Shown here piece by piece: positions 10,791 to 18,250 of a stretch of DNA of 64,000 nucleotides. Position 1 is the stretch's first letter. Each line of letters begins with the position of its first letter. The translations under genes were made by a program, and so were the position numbers. A model generated the notes under the pieces. That model was not told the origin of the DNA and searched no databases. It saw only the letters and a program-made list of their open reading frames with translations. Source of the DNA: an uncultured Flavobacteriales bacterium (GTDB lineage: Bacteria > Bacteroidota > Bacteroidia > Flavobacteriales > BACL11); assembly GCA_905478765.1 (NCBI GenBank), contig CAJQJY010000003.1:74488-138487 (forward strand), in the 5' to 3' direction.

Positions 10791-11339
10791 ATGAAAAATC
10801 TAATCCTAATAATTATGGCACTATTTACCTTTACTACTACTAATACTACTACTACTAATGCTCGAGAGTCAATTTATGATATAGAAATTAATGATATTAG
10901 CGGGAATCCTATAGATTTAAAGCAGTTTAGAGGAAAACATATCTTATTTGTTAATGTGGCTTCGGAGTGTGGTTTTACACCACAATATGCTGGTTTAGAA
11001 GAACTGCATCAGCAGTTTAATAAGAATTTAGTTGTAATTGGCTTGCCTTGTAATCAGTTTGGAGGGCAAGAGCCAGGTACTGAAAAAGAAATACAGCAGT
11101 TTTGTGCTATAAAATTCGGTGTTAGCTTTTTATTGACTGAAAAAATTGATGTTAAAGGTGAGGGTAAGCATCAACTTTATAGCTGGTTAACAGATAAAAA
11201 TAAAAACGGAAAGTCCAGTTCTTCAGTAAAATGGAATTTTCAAAAATATGTAGTAGATGAAAAAGGAGAGTTTATTAACTACTTTTACTCCACTACTAAG
11301 CCAATGAGTCCAAAAATCACCTCATTATTAAAGCAATAA
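10791..11339 (+). CDS. Exported glutathione-peroxidase-family thiol peroxidase
   Basis: The protein has 182 residues. An N-terminal hydrophobic segment (about 1-14) is followed by an unusual threonine-rich stretch and a mature domain of normal size, suggesting export to the periplasm or membrane anchoring. The catalytic tetrad is visible: Cys60 (SECGFTP), Gln93 (FGGQEPG), Trp148 and Asn149 (KWNFQKY). The active residue is encoded by TGT, so it is cysteine, not selenocysteine. Cys87 (LPCNQF) may be the resolving cysteine, as in thioredoxin-dependent members. It reduces peroxides. It is the last gene of the prmC-dapA run. Confidence 0.88.
   Translation: MKNLILIIMALFTFTTTNTTTTNARESIYDIEINDISGNPIDLKQFRGKHILFVNVASECGFTPQYAGLEELHQQFNKNLVVIGLPCNQFGGQEPGTEKEIQQFCAIKFGVSFLLTEKIDVKGEGKHQLYSWLTDKNKNGKSSSSVKWNFQKYVVDEKGEFINYFYSTTKPMSPKITSLLKQ
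10831..10859 (+). repeat. ACT trinucleotide microsatellite inside the peroxidase gene
   Basis: The segment is built from two near-identical units, three or four ACT triplets followed by AAT. It encodes TTTN-TTTTN just after the hydrophobic signal segment. The period of three keeps the frame, so copy-number changes would alter linker length only. Confidence 0.75.
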
Positions 11340-11400
11340 ATTTAAATTAGTCCTGTTTACTAGATATAAAAATAATTTAGGAATATCCAATTATACCATT

Positions 11401-11408
11401 TATCTTTA
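11401..11408 (+). promoter_or_regulatory. Candidate -7 element for the bamD operon (TATCTTTA)
   Basis: TATCTTTACC, one base off TAnnTTTG, lies 14 nt before the bamD ATG. It is identical over ten bases to the element before the second lipoprotein at 1113. Confidence 0.5.
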
Positions 11409-11422
11409 CCTCCATTAAAATT

Positions 11423-12235
11423 ATGATGAGAAAAATATTACAAACATTATTAATCACTTTTGTATTTACTTCTTGTGGAGAATATCAGAAAGTACTCAAG
11501 AGTGATGACTATAATTATAAATATGAAAAAGCAGTTTCCTATTATGAAGCAGAACAATATAATAGAGCTATGCCATTATTTAATGAATTGTCAACTGCTT
11601 TAAGAGGAACTTCAAAAATGCAAGAAGTTGCTTATTATTATGCTTATTGTAATTATGTTACTGGAGATAACTTAACTGCAGCTTATCTGTTTAGGAATTT
11701 CACTATAAATTACCCAAGTAGTAAGCATACGGAAGAATGTGCTTTTATGGTAGCTCAGTGTTATTATAATGAAACTCCTGTTTATTCTTTGGATGCTACA
11801 AATAACTATAAAACAATAAAAGAGTTACAATCTTTTATTGATAGATACCCTCTTAGTGATAGGGTAGAAAAATGCAATACACTTATTGATGAATTGAGGT
11901 TTGTACTTTCAAAAAAAGCGTTTGAAAATGCTAAACAATATTATATTACTGAAAATTATAAATCTGCAATCATTGCTTTGGATAATGTGCTAATTGACTT
12001 TCCCTCTTATGATAATAGAGAAGAAGTTTATTTTTTAATTGTAAAATCATCTTACTCATTAGCAATTAACAGTATAAGTATTAAGGTAGAACAGAGGCTA
12101 AAATCTACTCTTGATGCATATTCGCAATTTGAAGATAATTATCCTAAAAGTGAATTTTTAGAAGAATTAAAAAACACATATAATAAAACAATACAATCAT
12201 TAACCGAATTAAAAGAAAATAAAAATGAAATTTAA
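11423..12235 (+). CDS. bamD: Outer-membrane assembly lipoprotein BamD
   Basis: The protein has 270 residues. The signal peptide ends in the lipobox FTSC (Cys18), and the mature protein begins GEYQKVLKSDDYNYKYEKAVSYYE in two short conserved blocks. It consists of tetratricopeptide-like helical pairs (YYEAEQYNRAMPLF, SKHTEECAFMVAQCYY, YYITENYKSAIIAL) as in BamD/YfiO, the partner of BamA that inserts beta-barrels. Position before rpoZ, coaBC, porD and recN is the standard Flavobacteriia order. An adjacent in-frame ATG at 11426 is an equally possible start. Confidence 0.92.
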   Translation: MMRKILQTLLITFVFTSCGEYQKVLKSDDYNYKYEKAVSYYEAEQYNRAMPLFNELSTALRGTSKMQEVAYYYAYCNYVTGDNLTAAYLFRNFTINYPSSKHTEECAFMVAQCYYNETPVYSLDATNNYKTIKELQSFIDRYPLSDRVEKCNTLIDELRFVLSKKAFENAKQYYITENYKSAIIALDNVLIDFPSYDNREEVYFLIVKSSYSLAINSISIKVEQRLKSTLDAYSQFEDNYPKSEFLEELKNTYNKTIQSLTELKENKNEI

Positions 12236-12572
12236 AAAAACAGGAGCTCAAAAATCAACAATTACAAGAAATGTAGATGATTTTGTAGCAAAAACTGACA
12301 ATATCTTTCAGGCAGTATCAGTTATGGCTAAAAGGTCATCACAAGTAAGTGAGAAAATGAAGGAAGAACTAATGTCAAAACTTGAAGAATTTGCAATTAC
12401 ACAAGAGCAGTTAGATGAGGTTTTTGAAAATCAAGAGCAAATTGCTGTTTCAAGGTTTTATGAGAGCCTACCTAAGCCTTGGGCTATTGCAATGAAAGAA
12501 TTATTGAATGATGAACTTTATATGAGAGATGCAAACGCATCAGCAGATAAAGATTCAAACCCAGATGCTTAA
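12225..12572 (+). CDS. rpoZ: RNA polymerase omega subunit, Bacteroidota type
   Basis: The protein has 115 residues. MKFKKTGAQKSTITRN and NIFQAVSVMAKRSSQVS match the lineage-specific omega subunit, which helps assemble and stabilise RNA polymerase. The N-terminal half corresponds to the classical omega fold; the acidic C-terminal half (EFAITQEQLDEVFENQEQ, PKPWAIAMKELL) is typical of this phylum. It overlaps bamD by 11 bases and coaBC by 8, so expression is coupled to envelope assembly and CoA synthesis genes. Confidence 0.85.
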   Translation: MKFKKTGAQKSTITRNVDDFVAKTDNIFQAVSVMAKRSSQVSEKMKEELMSKLEEFAITQEQLDEVFENQEQIAVSRFYESLPKPWAIAMKELLNDELYMRDANASADKDSNPDA

Positions 12573-13761
12573 AGGAAAAAAAATTTTATTAGGAGTAACG
12601 GCAAGTATTGCAGCTTATAAAACTGCAGAACTAGTTCGTTTATTCAAAAAAGCAGGAGCTTCAGTTCGAGTTATTCAAACTGAGGCTTCTTTGCATTTTG
12701 TTGCTCCATTAACACTTTCTACTTTGTCAGATAATCCTGTCTTATCAAGAATGGTGAATAAGGATACAGAGATGTGGAATAGCCATGTAGAAATTGGTTT
12801 ATGGGCAGATTTTATGGTGATTGCTCCATTAACTGCAAAGACTATGGCTAAAATAGCTACAGGAGAGGCGGATAATTTACTTTTAACAATATATCTATCG
12901 GCAAAGTGTCAGGTTTATTTTGCGCCGGCAATGGATTTAGATATGTATAAACACCCTTCAACTTCAGAAAATATTGAAAAATTACAGTCATATGGTAATA
13001 AGTTGATTCCATCTGGATTTGGGGAGCTGGCAAGTGGCTTAGTAGGTGAAGGAAGAATGGCTGAGCCTTCAGAAATTATCGAACATATTATTTCTGATTT
13101 ATCTTCAGATTTACCTTTTACCGATAAAAAAATTTTAATTACTGCAGGTCCTACTTATGAAGCTATTGATCCTGTTCGTTTTTTAGGTAATCGTTCTTCA
13201 GGAAAAATGGGATTAGCACTTGCTTTAGAATGTGCTGATAAAGGTGCGTTTATTGAACTTATTTTAGGCCCTACTCATTTAGATTGTAAGCATTCAAATA
13301 TTAATATTACAAGAGTAGAATCTGCAAATGAAATGTATAAAGTCGTTTTATCTAAGTTTAAAAATTCTGATATATCAATTTTTGCTGCAGCTGTTTCTGA
13401 TTATACTTCAAATGAAGTGGCTAAGAATAAAATAAAGAAAAAAGGAAACAGCTTAACAATTGACTTATCAAAAACAACTGATATTTTGTCTGAAATGGGA
13501 AATAGTAAAAAAGACAATCAGTTTGTTGTTGGTTTTGCTTTAGAAACAGAAAATGAATTTGAGAATGCTAAATTAAAGTTGGAAAGAAAAAATCTTGATA
13601 TGATTGTTTTAAACTCATTAAATAATAAGAGTGCTGGATTTGGACATAATACTAATCAGGTTACAATAATTGATAGGAAAAATAATATCAAGAATTTTGA
13701 GTTGAAAGATAAGAAAGAAGTGGCAAAAGATATTGTACAACATATTATTAAATTGAGTTAA
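12565..13761 (+). CDS. coaBC: Coenzyme A biosynthesis bifunctional protein CoaBC
   Basis: The protein has 398 residues from the ATG at 12565 (MLKGKKILLG), chosen because the Rossmann-like flavoprotein fold starts here; an upstream ATG would add twelve low-complexity residues. It joins cysteine to phosphopantothenate (CoaB) and decarboxylates the product (CoaC). The N-terminal half shows GVTASIAAYK, the His in NSHVEIGLW, APAMDLDMY and the C-terminal flap region. The CoaB half begins near LITAGPTYEAIDPVRFLGNRSS, split here as ITAGPTYE and GNRSSGKMG. FMN-dependent and cytosolic. Confidence 0.95.
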   Translation: MLKGKKILLGVTASIAAYKTAELVRLFKKAGASVRVIQTEASLHFVAPLTLSTLSDNPVLSRMVNKDTEMWNSHVEIGLWADFMVIAPLTAKTMAKIATGEADNLLLTIYLSAKCQVYFAPAMDLDMYKHPSTSENIEKLQSYGNKLIPSGFGELASGLVGEGRMAEPSEIIEHIISDLSSDLPFTDKKILITAGPTYEAIDPVRFLGNRSSGKMGLALALECADKGAFIELILGPTHLDCKHSNINITRVESANEMYKVVLSKFKNSDISIFAAAVSDYTSNEVAKNKIKKKGNSLTIDLSKTTDILSEMGNSKKDNQFVVGFALETENEFENAKLKLERKNLDMIVLNSLNNKSAGFGHNTNQVTIIDRKNNIKNFELKDKKEVAKDIVQHIIKLS

Positions 13762-14672
13762 TGAAAAAAATCATCTTATATTTTCTTGTTTTTGGGTTTG
13801 CCGTAAATGTAAATTCACAAGAATTACTTTGTACTATTAGAGTAAACTCATCTCAAGTTCAAACTAGTGATAGAAAGGTGTTTCAGACCATGCAAACAGC
13901 TATTTATGAGTTTGTTAATAATAAAAAATGGACAACTACAAAAGTTCAGAGTGAAGAACGGATTGAATGCGCAATAATGATCAACATTAGCAAACAAATT
14001 TCTAATGATGAGTTTGAAGGGTCAATACAAATACAAAGTACTAGACCGATTTTTGGTACTTCATACAAATCAACTTTATTCAATTATTTAGACAATAACT
14101 TCAGGTTTAAATATATTGAATATCAATCTTTAGAGTTTTCTGACGTTACTCATATGTCAAATTTAACCTCTGTATTAGCTTTCTATGTCAATATTATATT
14201 AGGTTTAGATTATGCAACTTTTTCTGAAGAAGGAGGGAACGAATATTTTAGTATAGCTCAAAGAATTGTAAGTAATGCTCAAAATACTCCAGAACCAGGT
14301 TGGAAGGCATTTGAGAGTGATAAAAATAGATATTGGTTAGCAGAGGGTTTAATGGATTCAAGGTATAGTGACTTTCACATGTGCATGTACCGTTATCATA
14401 GGTCTGGTTTGGATAATTTAGCTGAAGAACCAGACGATGCTCGATATGAAATTACTGAGTCAATTGAAAGCTTAAAAAGTATTTACAGAAATAATCCCTC
14501 TGCATTTATCTTAAAGGTTTTCTTTGATGCAAAATCAGATGAAATAATAAATATCTATTCTGAGGCATTTACTAATGAAAAAACAAGAATTGTCAAAACC
14601 CTTGCTGAGATAGATCCAGCAAATTCTTCAGACTATCAAGCTATTACTCAATCTTCAGAAGGAGGAAGATGA
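13761..14672 (+). CDS. porD: DUF4835/PorD-like periplasmic protein (type IX secretion associated)
   Basis: The protein has 303 residues. It has a cleavable signal ending in NVNSQE and a mature start QELLCTIRVNSSQVQ, the hallmark of DUF4835/PorD. Further family motifs are DRKVFQTMQTAIYEFVNN, CAIMINI, STRPIFGTSY and YNF-like FNYLDNNF, with GWKAFESDKNRYWL later. PorD is linked to the type IX secretion system and gliding in this phylum, but its molecular role is unclear. It overlaps coaBC by one base and recN by four, as in related genomes. A probable T9SS-type C-terminal tail on the LRR protein at 37414 is consistent with such a system. Confidence 0.85.
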   Translation: MKKIILYFLVFGFAVNVNSQELLCTIRVNSSQVQTSDRKVFQTMQTAIYEFVNNKKWTTTKVQSEERIECAIMINISKQISNDEFEGSIQIQSTRPIFGTSYKSTLFNYLDNNFRFKYIEYQSLEFSDVTHMSNLTSVLAFYVNIILGLDYATFSEEGGNEYFSIAQRIVSNAQNTPEPGWKAFESDKNRYWLAEGLMDSRYSDFHMCMYRYHRSGLDNLAEEPDDARYEITESIESLKSIYRNNPSAFILKVFFDAKSDEIINIYSEAFTNEKTRIVKTLAEIDPANSSDYQAITQSSEGGR

Positions 14673-16306
14673 TTAAAAGTTTGTACATTAGTGATTATGC
14701 TTTATTAAAAAATGTAAGTATAGATTTTACAGATGGGTTTACAGTTGTTTCAGGAGAAACAGGTGCTGGAAAATCTATTATGCTTGATGCATTATCCTTA
14801 CTTTTAGGAAAAAGAGTTGAACGTTTTTCTACTGAAAAAAATACTCCTAAAAGTATTATTGAAGGGATATTTAAAGTTGATAAATCAAAGCAAAGTTTTT
14901 TTATTAAAAATGATTTAGATTTTGAAGAAGAAACTCTTGTAAGGAGAGAAATAAATTCAAATGGAAAAAGTAGAGCTTTTATAAATGATACCCCAGTTTT
15001 GTTAAATGTTTTAACTGCTTTTGGTAAGCAAATTATTGAAATCCATGCTCAACAACAATCTGTTCTACTAAAAGAGGAGTCAGCTCAGTTTATTGTGCTT
15101 GATGAACTTGCTAAATCAGAAAAAGAACTAGAGAAATATCGTTATGAATTACAAAAATATAGTGAACTAAAATCAGAGTTAAATCTGATTAAAAGATCAG
15201 GAAGTTTATCAGAATCAGAATTAGGGTACTTAAATTTTCAATTAGATGAATTGATCTCTATAAACTTAGAAACTGATGAAAAAGAGGAACTTGAAAAGCA
15301 GATTTCACTTTTGGAAAATGTGGATGGTATTGCAAATGTAATTTCAGAAAGTGAACAGTTATTAGGTTCTGAACAAGGAGTTTTTTCTGAGTTAGTAGCA
15401 ATAAAAAAGTTGTTACAAGAATTTGATTCTTTTGATGGTTTGCCAGAAAGAATTGAGAGTATTTTAATTGAGTTAAATGATGTAAATGCTGAATTGTCAG
15501 ACATTAATAGTAAGTTAGAATCCGATCCTCAACAATTGCAAGTTTGCAATAATCGCTTAGATGCTATTAATAATTTATTGCAAAAACACAGAGTGCAATT
15601 TGTAGAAGAATTAATTGATTTAAGAAATGAGATTGATACTAAAATTCAAATCTCATCATCATTTGATGAGCAAATTTTAGTTAAGAAAGATGCAATTGAA
15701 AAGCAATATAAAGTACTTAAAGATTCTGCTGACATTCTTGAAGTAAGCAGAAGGAAGGTTCTACCTGAATTAAAATCTAAAATTGAAAAACATTTAGTAA
15801 ATTTGGGAATGCCATATGCTCAATTTAAGGTAAGTTTAAATAAAACTGACAACTTTCATCAATTTGGGAATACAACAATTACATTCTTGTTTTCTGCTAA
15901 TAAAGGGAGTGCAATGCAGGCCGTTTCTAAAGTCGCCTCAGGTGGGGAGTTATCAAGATTAATGCTCGCAATTAAATACCTTACAGCTCAATCATCTAGA
16001 GTTAATACAATGGTTTTTGATGAAATTGATACGGGTGTAAGTGGCGAAATTGCCTCTTTAATGGGAGATATGATGCGAGAGATTAGTAGTAAAAATCAAT
16101 TGATAGCAATTTCTCATTTACCCCAGATTGCTTCAAAGGCAAAGGTTCATCTTAAAGTAGTGAAAAAGGTAAAGTATGGAACAACTATTTCAGATGTTAA
16201 AGTGCTAAGTTATGGGCAAAGGGTAGAAGAGATTGCAAAACTATTGAGCGGAAAAGAAATAACTAATGCAGCATTTGAAAATGCTAAGGTATTATTAAAT
16301 CAATAA
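14669..16306 (+). CDS. recN: DNA repair protein RecN
   Basis: The protein has 545 residues, an SMC-like ATPase acting on double-strand breaks. Its N-terminal Walker A is SGETGAGKS (about 28-36). A long coiled-coil middle part of about 200 residues (EKEELEKQISLLENV and similar heptads) is followed by the ABC signature SGGELSRLMLAI and Walker B MVFDEIDTGVSG. It starts within the last bases of porD and ends the bamD operon. fabI follows with its own promoter. Confidence 0.95.
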   Translation: MIKSLYISDYALLKNVSIDFTDGFTVVSGETGAGKSIMLDALSLLLGKRVERFSTEKNTPKSIIEGIFKVDKSKQSFFIKNDLDFEEETLVRREINSNGKSRAFINDTPVLLNVLTAFGKQIIEIHAQQQSVLLKEESAQFIVLDELAKSEKELEKYRYELQKYSELKSELNLIKRSGSLSESELGYLNFQLDELISINLETDEKEELEKQISLLENVDGIANVISESEQLLGSEQGVFSELVAIKKLLQEFDSFDGLPERIESILIELNDVNAELSDINSKLESDPQQLQVCNNRLDAINNLLQKHRVQFVEELIDLRNEIDTKIQISSSFDEQILVKKDAIEKQYKVLKDSADILEVSRRKVLPELKSKIEKHLVNLGMPYAQFKVSLNKTDNFHQFGNTTITFLFSANKGSAMQAVSKVASGGELSRLMLAIKYLTAQSSRVNTMVFDEIDTGVSGEIASLMGDMMREISSKNQLIAISHLPQIASKAKVHLKVVKKVKYGTTISDVKVLSYGQRVEEIAKLLSGKEITNAAFENAKVLLNQ

Positions 16307-16309
16307 TAT

Positions 16310-16317
16310 TATATTTG
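16310..16317 (+). promoter_or_regulatory. Candidate -7 element for fabI (TATATTTG)
   Basis: A perfect TAnnTTTG match, followed by CAG, lies 17 nt before the fabI ATG and immediately after the recN stop. Confidence 0.65.
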
Positions 16318-16334
16318 CAGAATAAATTTAAGAG

Positions 16335-17174
16335 ATGCCAAACAATATATTAAAAGGAAAGAGAGGGATTATTTTTGGTGCACTTGATGAAAAATCAATT
16401 GCATGGAAAGTTGCAGAACATGCACATGCTGAAGGAGCTGAGATAGTTTTAACCAATGCTCCTATTGCATTAAGAATGGGTACAATTGACAAGTTGGCTG
16501 AGCAGATTGGAGCTAAAGTTATTCCAGCTGATGCAACTTCAATGGAAGATTTAAGATCATTGTATGATGTTGCTATGCAAGAGTTAGGAGGAAAGATTGA
16601 CTTTGTATTGCATTCTATTGGAATGTCGGTAAATGTACGAAAAGGAAAGGCTTATTACGAACAAAATCATGATTGGACAATGAAGGGTTATGATGTTTCT
16701 GCTTTGTCATTTCATAAAACAATGCAAGCTGCTTGGGAATTAGATGCACTTAGTGAGTGGGGTTCAGTTGTTGGGCTTTCTTATATTGCTGCTCAAAGAG
16801 TTTTCCATACTTACAATGACATGGCCGATAATAAAGCTGTACTAGAATCTATTGCAAGAAGTTTTGGATATCACTATGGATTAAGAAGAAATGTAAGAGT
16901 GAATACTATATCTCAGTCGCCAACTGATACTACAGCAGGAAGTGGTGTGGCTGGTTTTGATGGTTTTTATAGGTTTGCAAATGATTTATCTCCATTAGGA
17001 AATGCCTCAGCTGATGAATGTGCGGATTACTGTATTTCAATGTTCTCTGATTATACTAGGAAGGTAACTATGCAAAACCTTTTTCATGATGGAGGATTTT
17101 CATTTACAGGAATGAGTGAAACAGCAATGGATACTTACATGAAAGTAATGGAAGACGAAAAGAAAGCAATGTAA
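16335..17174 (+). CDS. fabI: Enoyl-[acyl-carrier-protein] reductase FabI
   Basis: The protein has 279 residues. This NADH-dependent short-chain dehydrogenase does the last step of each fatty acid elongation cycle. Features include the diverged nucleotide loop GALDEKSIAWKVAEHAHAEG in two parts (GALDEKSIAW, AEHAHAEGAE), HSIGMS, LSYIAAQRV and the catalytic Tyr/Lys arrangement YNDMADNKAVLES. The C-terminal LFHDGGFSFTGMS is typical. Size is slightly above E. coli FabI. It stands alone between recN and a decayed region. Confidence 0.95.
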   Translation: MPNNILKGKRGIIFGALDEKSIAWKVAEHAHAEGAEIVLTNAPIALRMGTIDKLAEQIGAKVIPADATSMEDLRSLYDVAMQELGGKIDFVLHSIGMSVNVRKGKAYYEQNHDWTMKGYDVSALSFHKTMQAAWELDALSEWGSVVGLSYIAAQRVFHTYNDMADNKAVLESIARSFGYHYGLRRNVRVNTISQSPTDTTAGSGVAGFDGFYRFANDLSPLGNASADECADYCISMFSDYTRKVTMQNLFHDGGFSFTGMSETAMDTYMKVMEDEKKAM

Positions 17175-17175
17175 T

Positions 17176-17983
17176 ATGCTTTATAAAATAGTGTATTTCA
17201 TATTCCAGCTTTTCCTAGTTTGAAAAAGTAGTTTTGGAAAAAGTGGTACACTATTTTGGCAAGTAAAGCTGATGATCCTAATTTAAGGTTCATGAATTAT
17301 GGTTACTTTAGTGAAAAACAAGCTTTAACTTTAAATGACGAAGATGAGAAGGATAGATATTCTATTCAATTGTATCATTATGTGGCTTCTAAAATTGATT
17401 TGACAGGACTAAAGGTTTTAGAAGTAGGTTCTGGCAGAGGAGGTGGATCATCATATATTTCTAGGTATCTTAATGTGAAGGAAATGATAGGGGTTGATAT
17501 TTCACCTACAGCTGTTGATTTGTGCAATAAAATTTACAACATTAATAATCTAACTTTTAAAGTTGGTGATTCTGAAAAGCTGCCTTTTGATCGTAATACT
17601 TTTGATGCTGTTATTAATATTGAATCTTCACATTGCTATTCTTCAATGGATAATTTTTTATTGGAAGTAAAGCGAGTATTAAAACCTGAAGGCACTTTCC
17701 TTTTTATGATTTAAGAAGAAAGGAATATTTAGATGAAATGTTAGAATCTATCAATTCAAATGGGTTTAATATTATTGAAAAACAGGACATTACTACTAGT
17801 ATTATTGAAGCTTCAATAAAAATGACAGATGATCGTAAAAAGGTTATCAAAAATCTACAAGTTGAAGGTTGGTTCAAAAAAATATTAGAATCTTTTGCGG
17901 CTACTGAAGGAAGTAAGGTGCATCAATCTTTCAAGGATGGTTACATGAAATATTATAGTATTTATTGTCAAGTAGATAAATAA
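17176..17983 (+). pseudogene. Broken SAM-dependent methyltransferase gene
   Basis: Two open segments encode one class I methyltransferase (Methyltransf_11-like). Segment 17256-17714 holds FMNYGYFSE, the SAM loop VLEVGSGRGGGSS and IESSHCY. Segment 17738-17983 holds the C-terminal part with INSNGFNIIEKQDIT. They join only if one T is added to the five-T run at 17701-17705: LFYDLRRKEYLDEM then reads through. Upstream, a plausible N-terminus (MLYKIVYFIFQLF from the ATG at 17176) ends at TGA 17221, while the downstream frame carries FWKKWYTILASK after a TAG at 17229. At least two separate lesions argue for a true pseudogene rather than one base-calling error. The function of the intact ancestor is unknown. 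Confidence 0.75.
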
Positions 17984-18025
17984 TATAAGGAAGCATAAGT
18001 ATTCACTTTTTTTATTTTTAACTTC

Positions 18026-18250
18026 ATGAATAAGCCAATTTGTTTATGGTCCTGCCCTAGAAATGTTTTAAAAGCTCTTATGTATGCTTTTGCGCAATGA
18101 GAGGTAACTCAAGTTTTTGATGAACCTTTGTATGTTCATTACCTCAAAGTAAGTGGTGCAATACACCATGGAAGATTGAAAGTGTGGGAGAGGTGCTAAT
18201 CCAAAACCAATCTTTATTTAGAAAATTGACAAAAGAAGAAGAGGGAGAAA
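18026..18250 (+). pseudogene. Remnant of a sulfotransferase-like (P-loop) gene
   Basis: From the ATG at 18026 the frame reads MNKPICLWSCPRNVLKALM, then AFAQ, a TGA at 18098, and continues EVTQVFDEPLYVHYLKVSG and IHHGR before a TAA at 18197. LWSxPRNVxxALM followed by FDEPLYxHYL is the N-terminal pattern I recognise from a bacterial sulfotransferase-like family of about 240 residues. The TGA is explained by one C-to-T change in CGA (Gln-Arg). After HHGR the frame slips, with GEVLIQNQ in another frame. The remaining two thirds are missing, cut off where clpC ends. Confidence 0.65.

Noticed and set aside
10968-10972. Possible selenocysteine in the glutathione peroxidase
   Set aside because: The active-site codon is TGT and the frame has no in-frame TGA, so it is a plain cysteine enzyme.
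17695-17715. Programmed -1 frameshift in the methyltransferase gene
   Set aside because: The five-T run could slip, but the codons do not make a good tandem slippery site, no stimulatory hairpin was seen, and the N-terminus is damaged independently.
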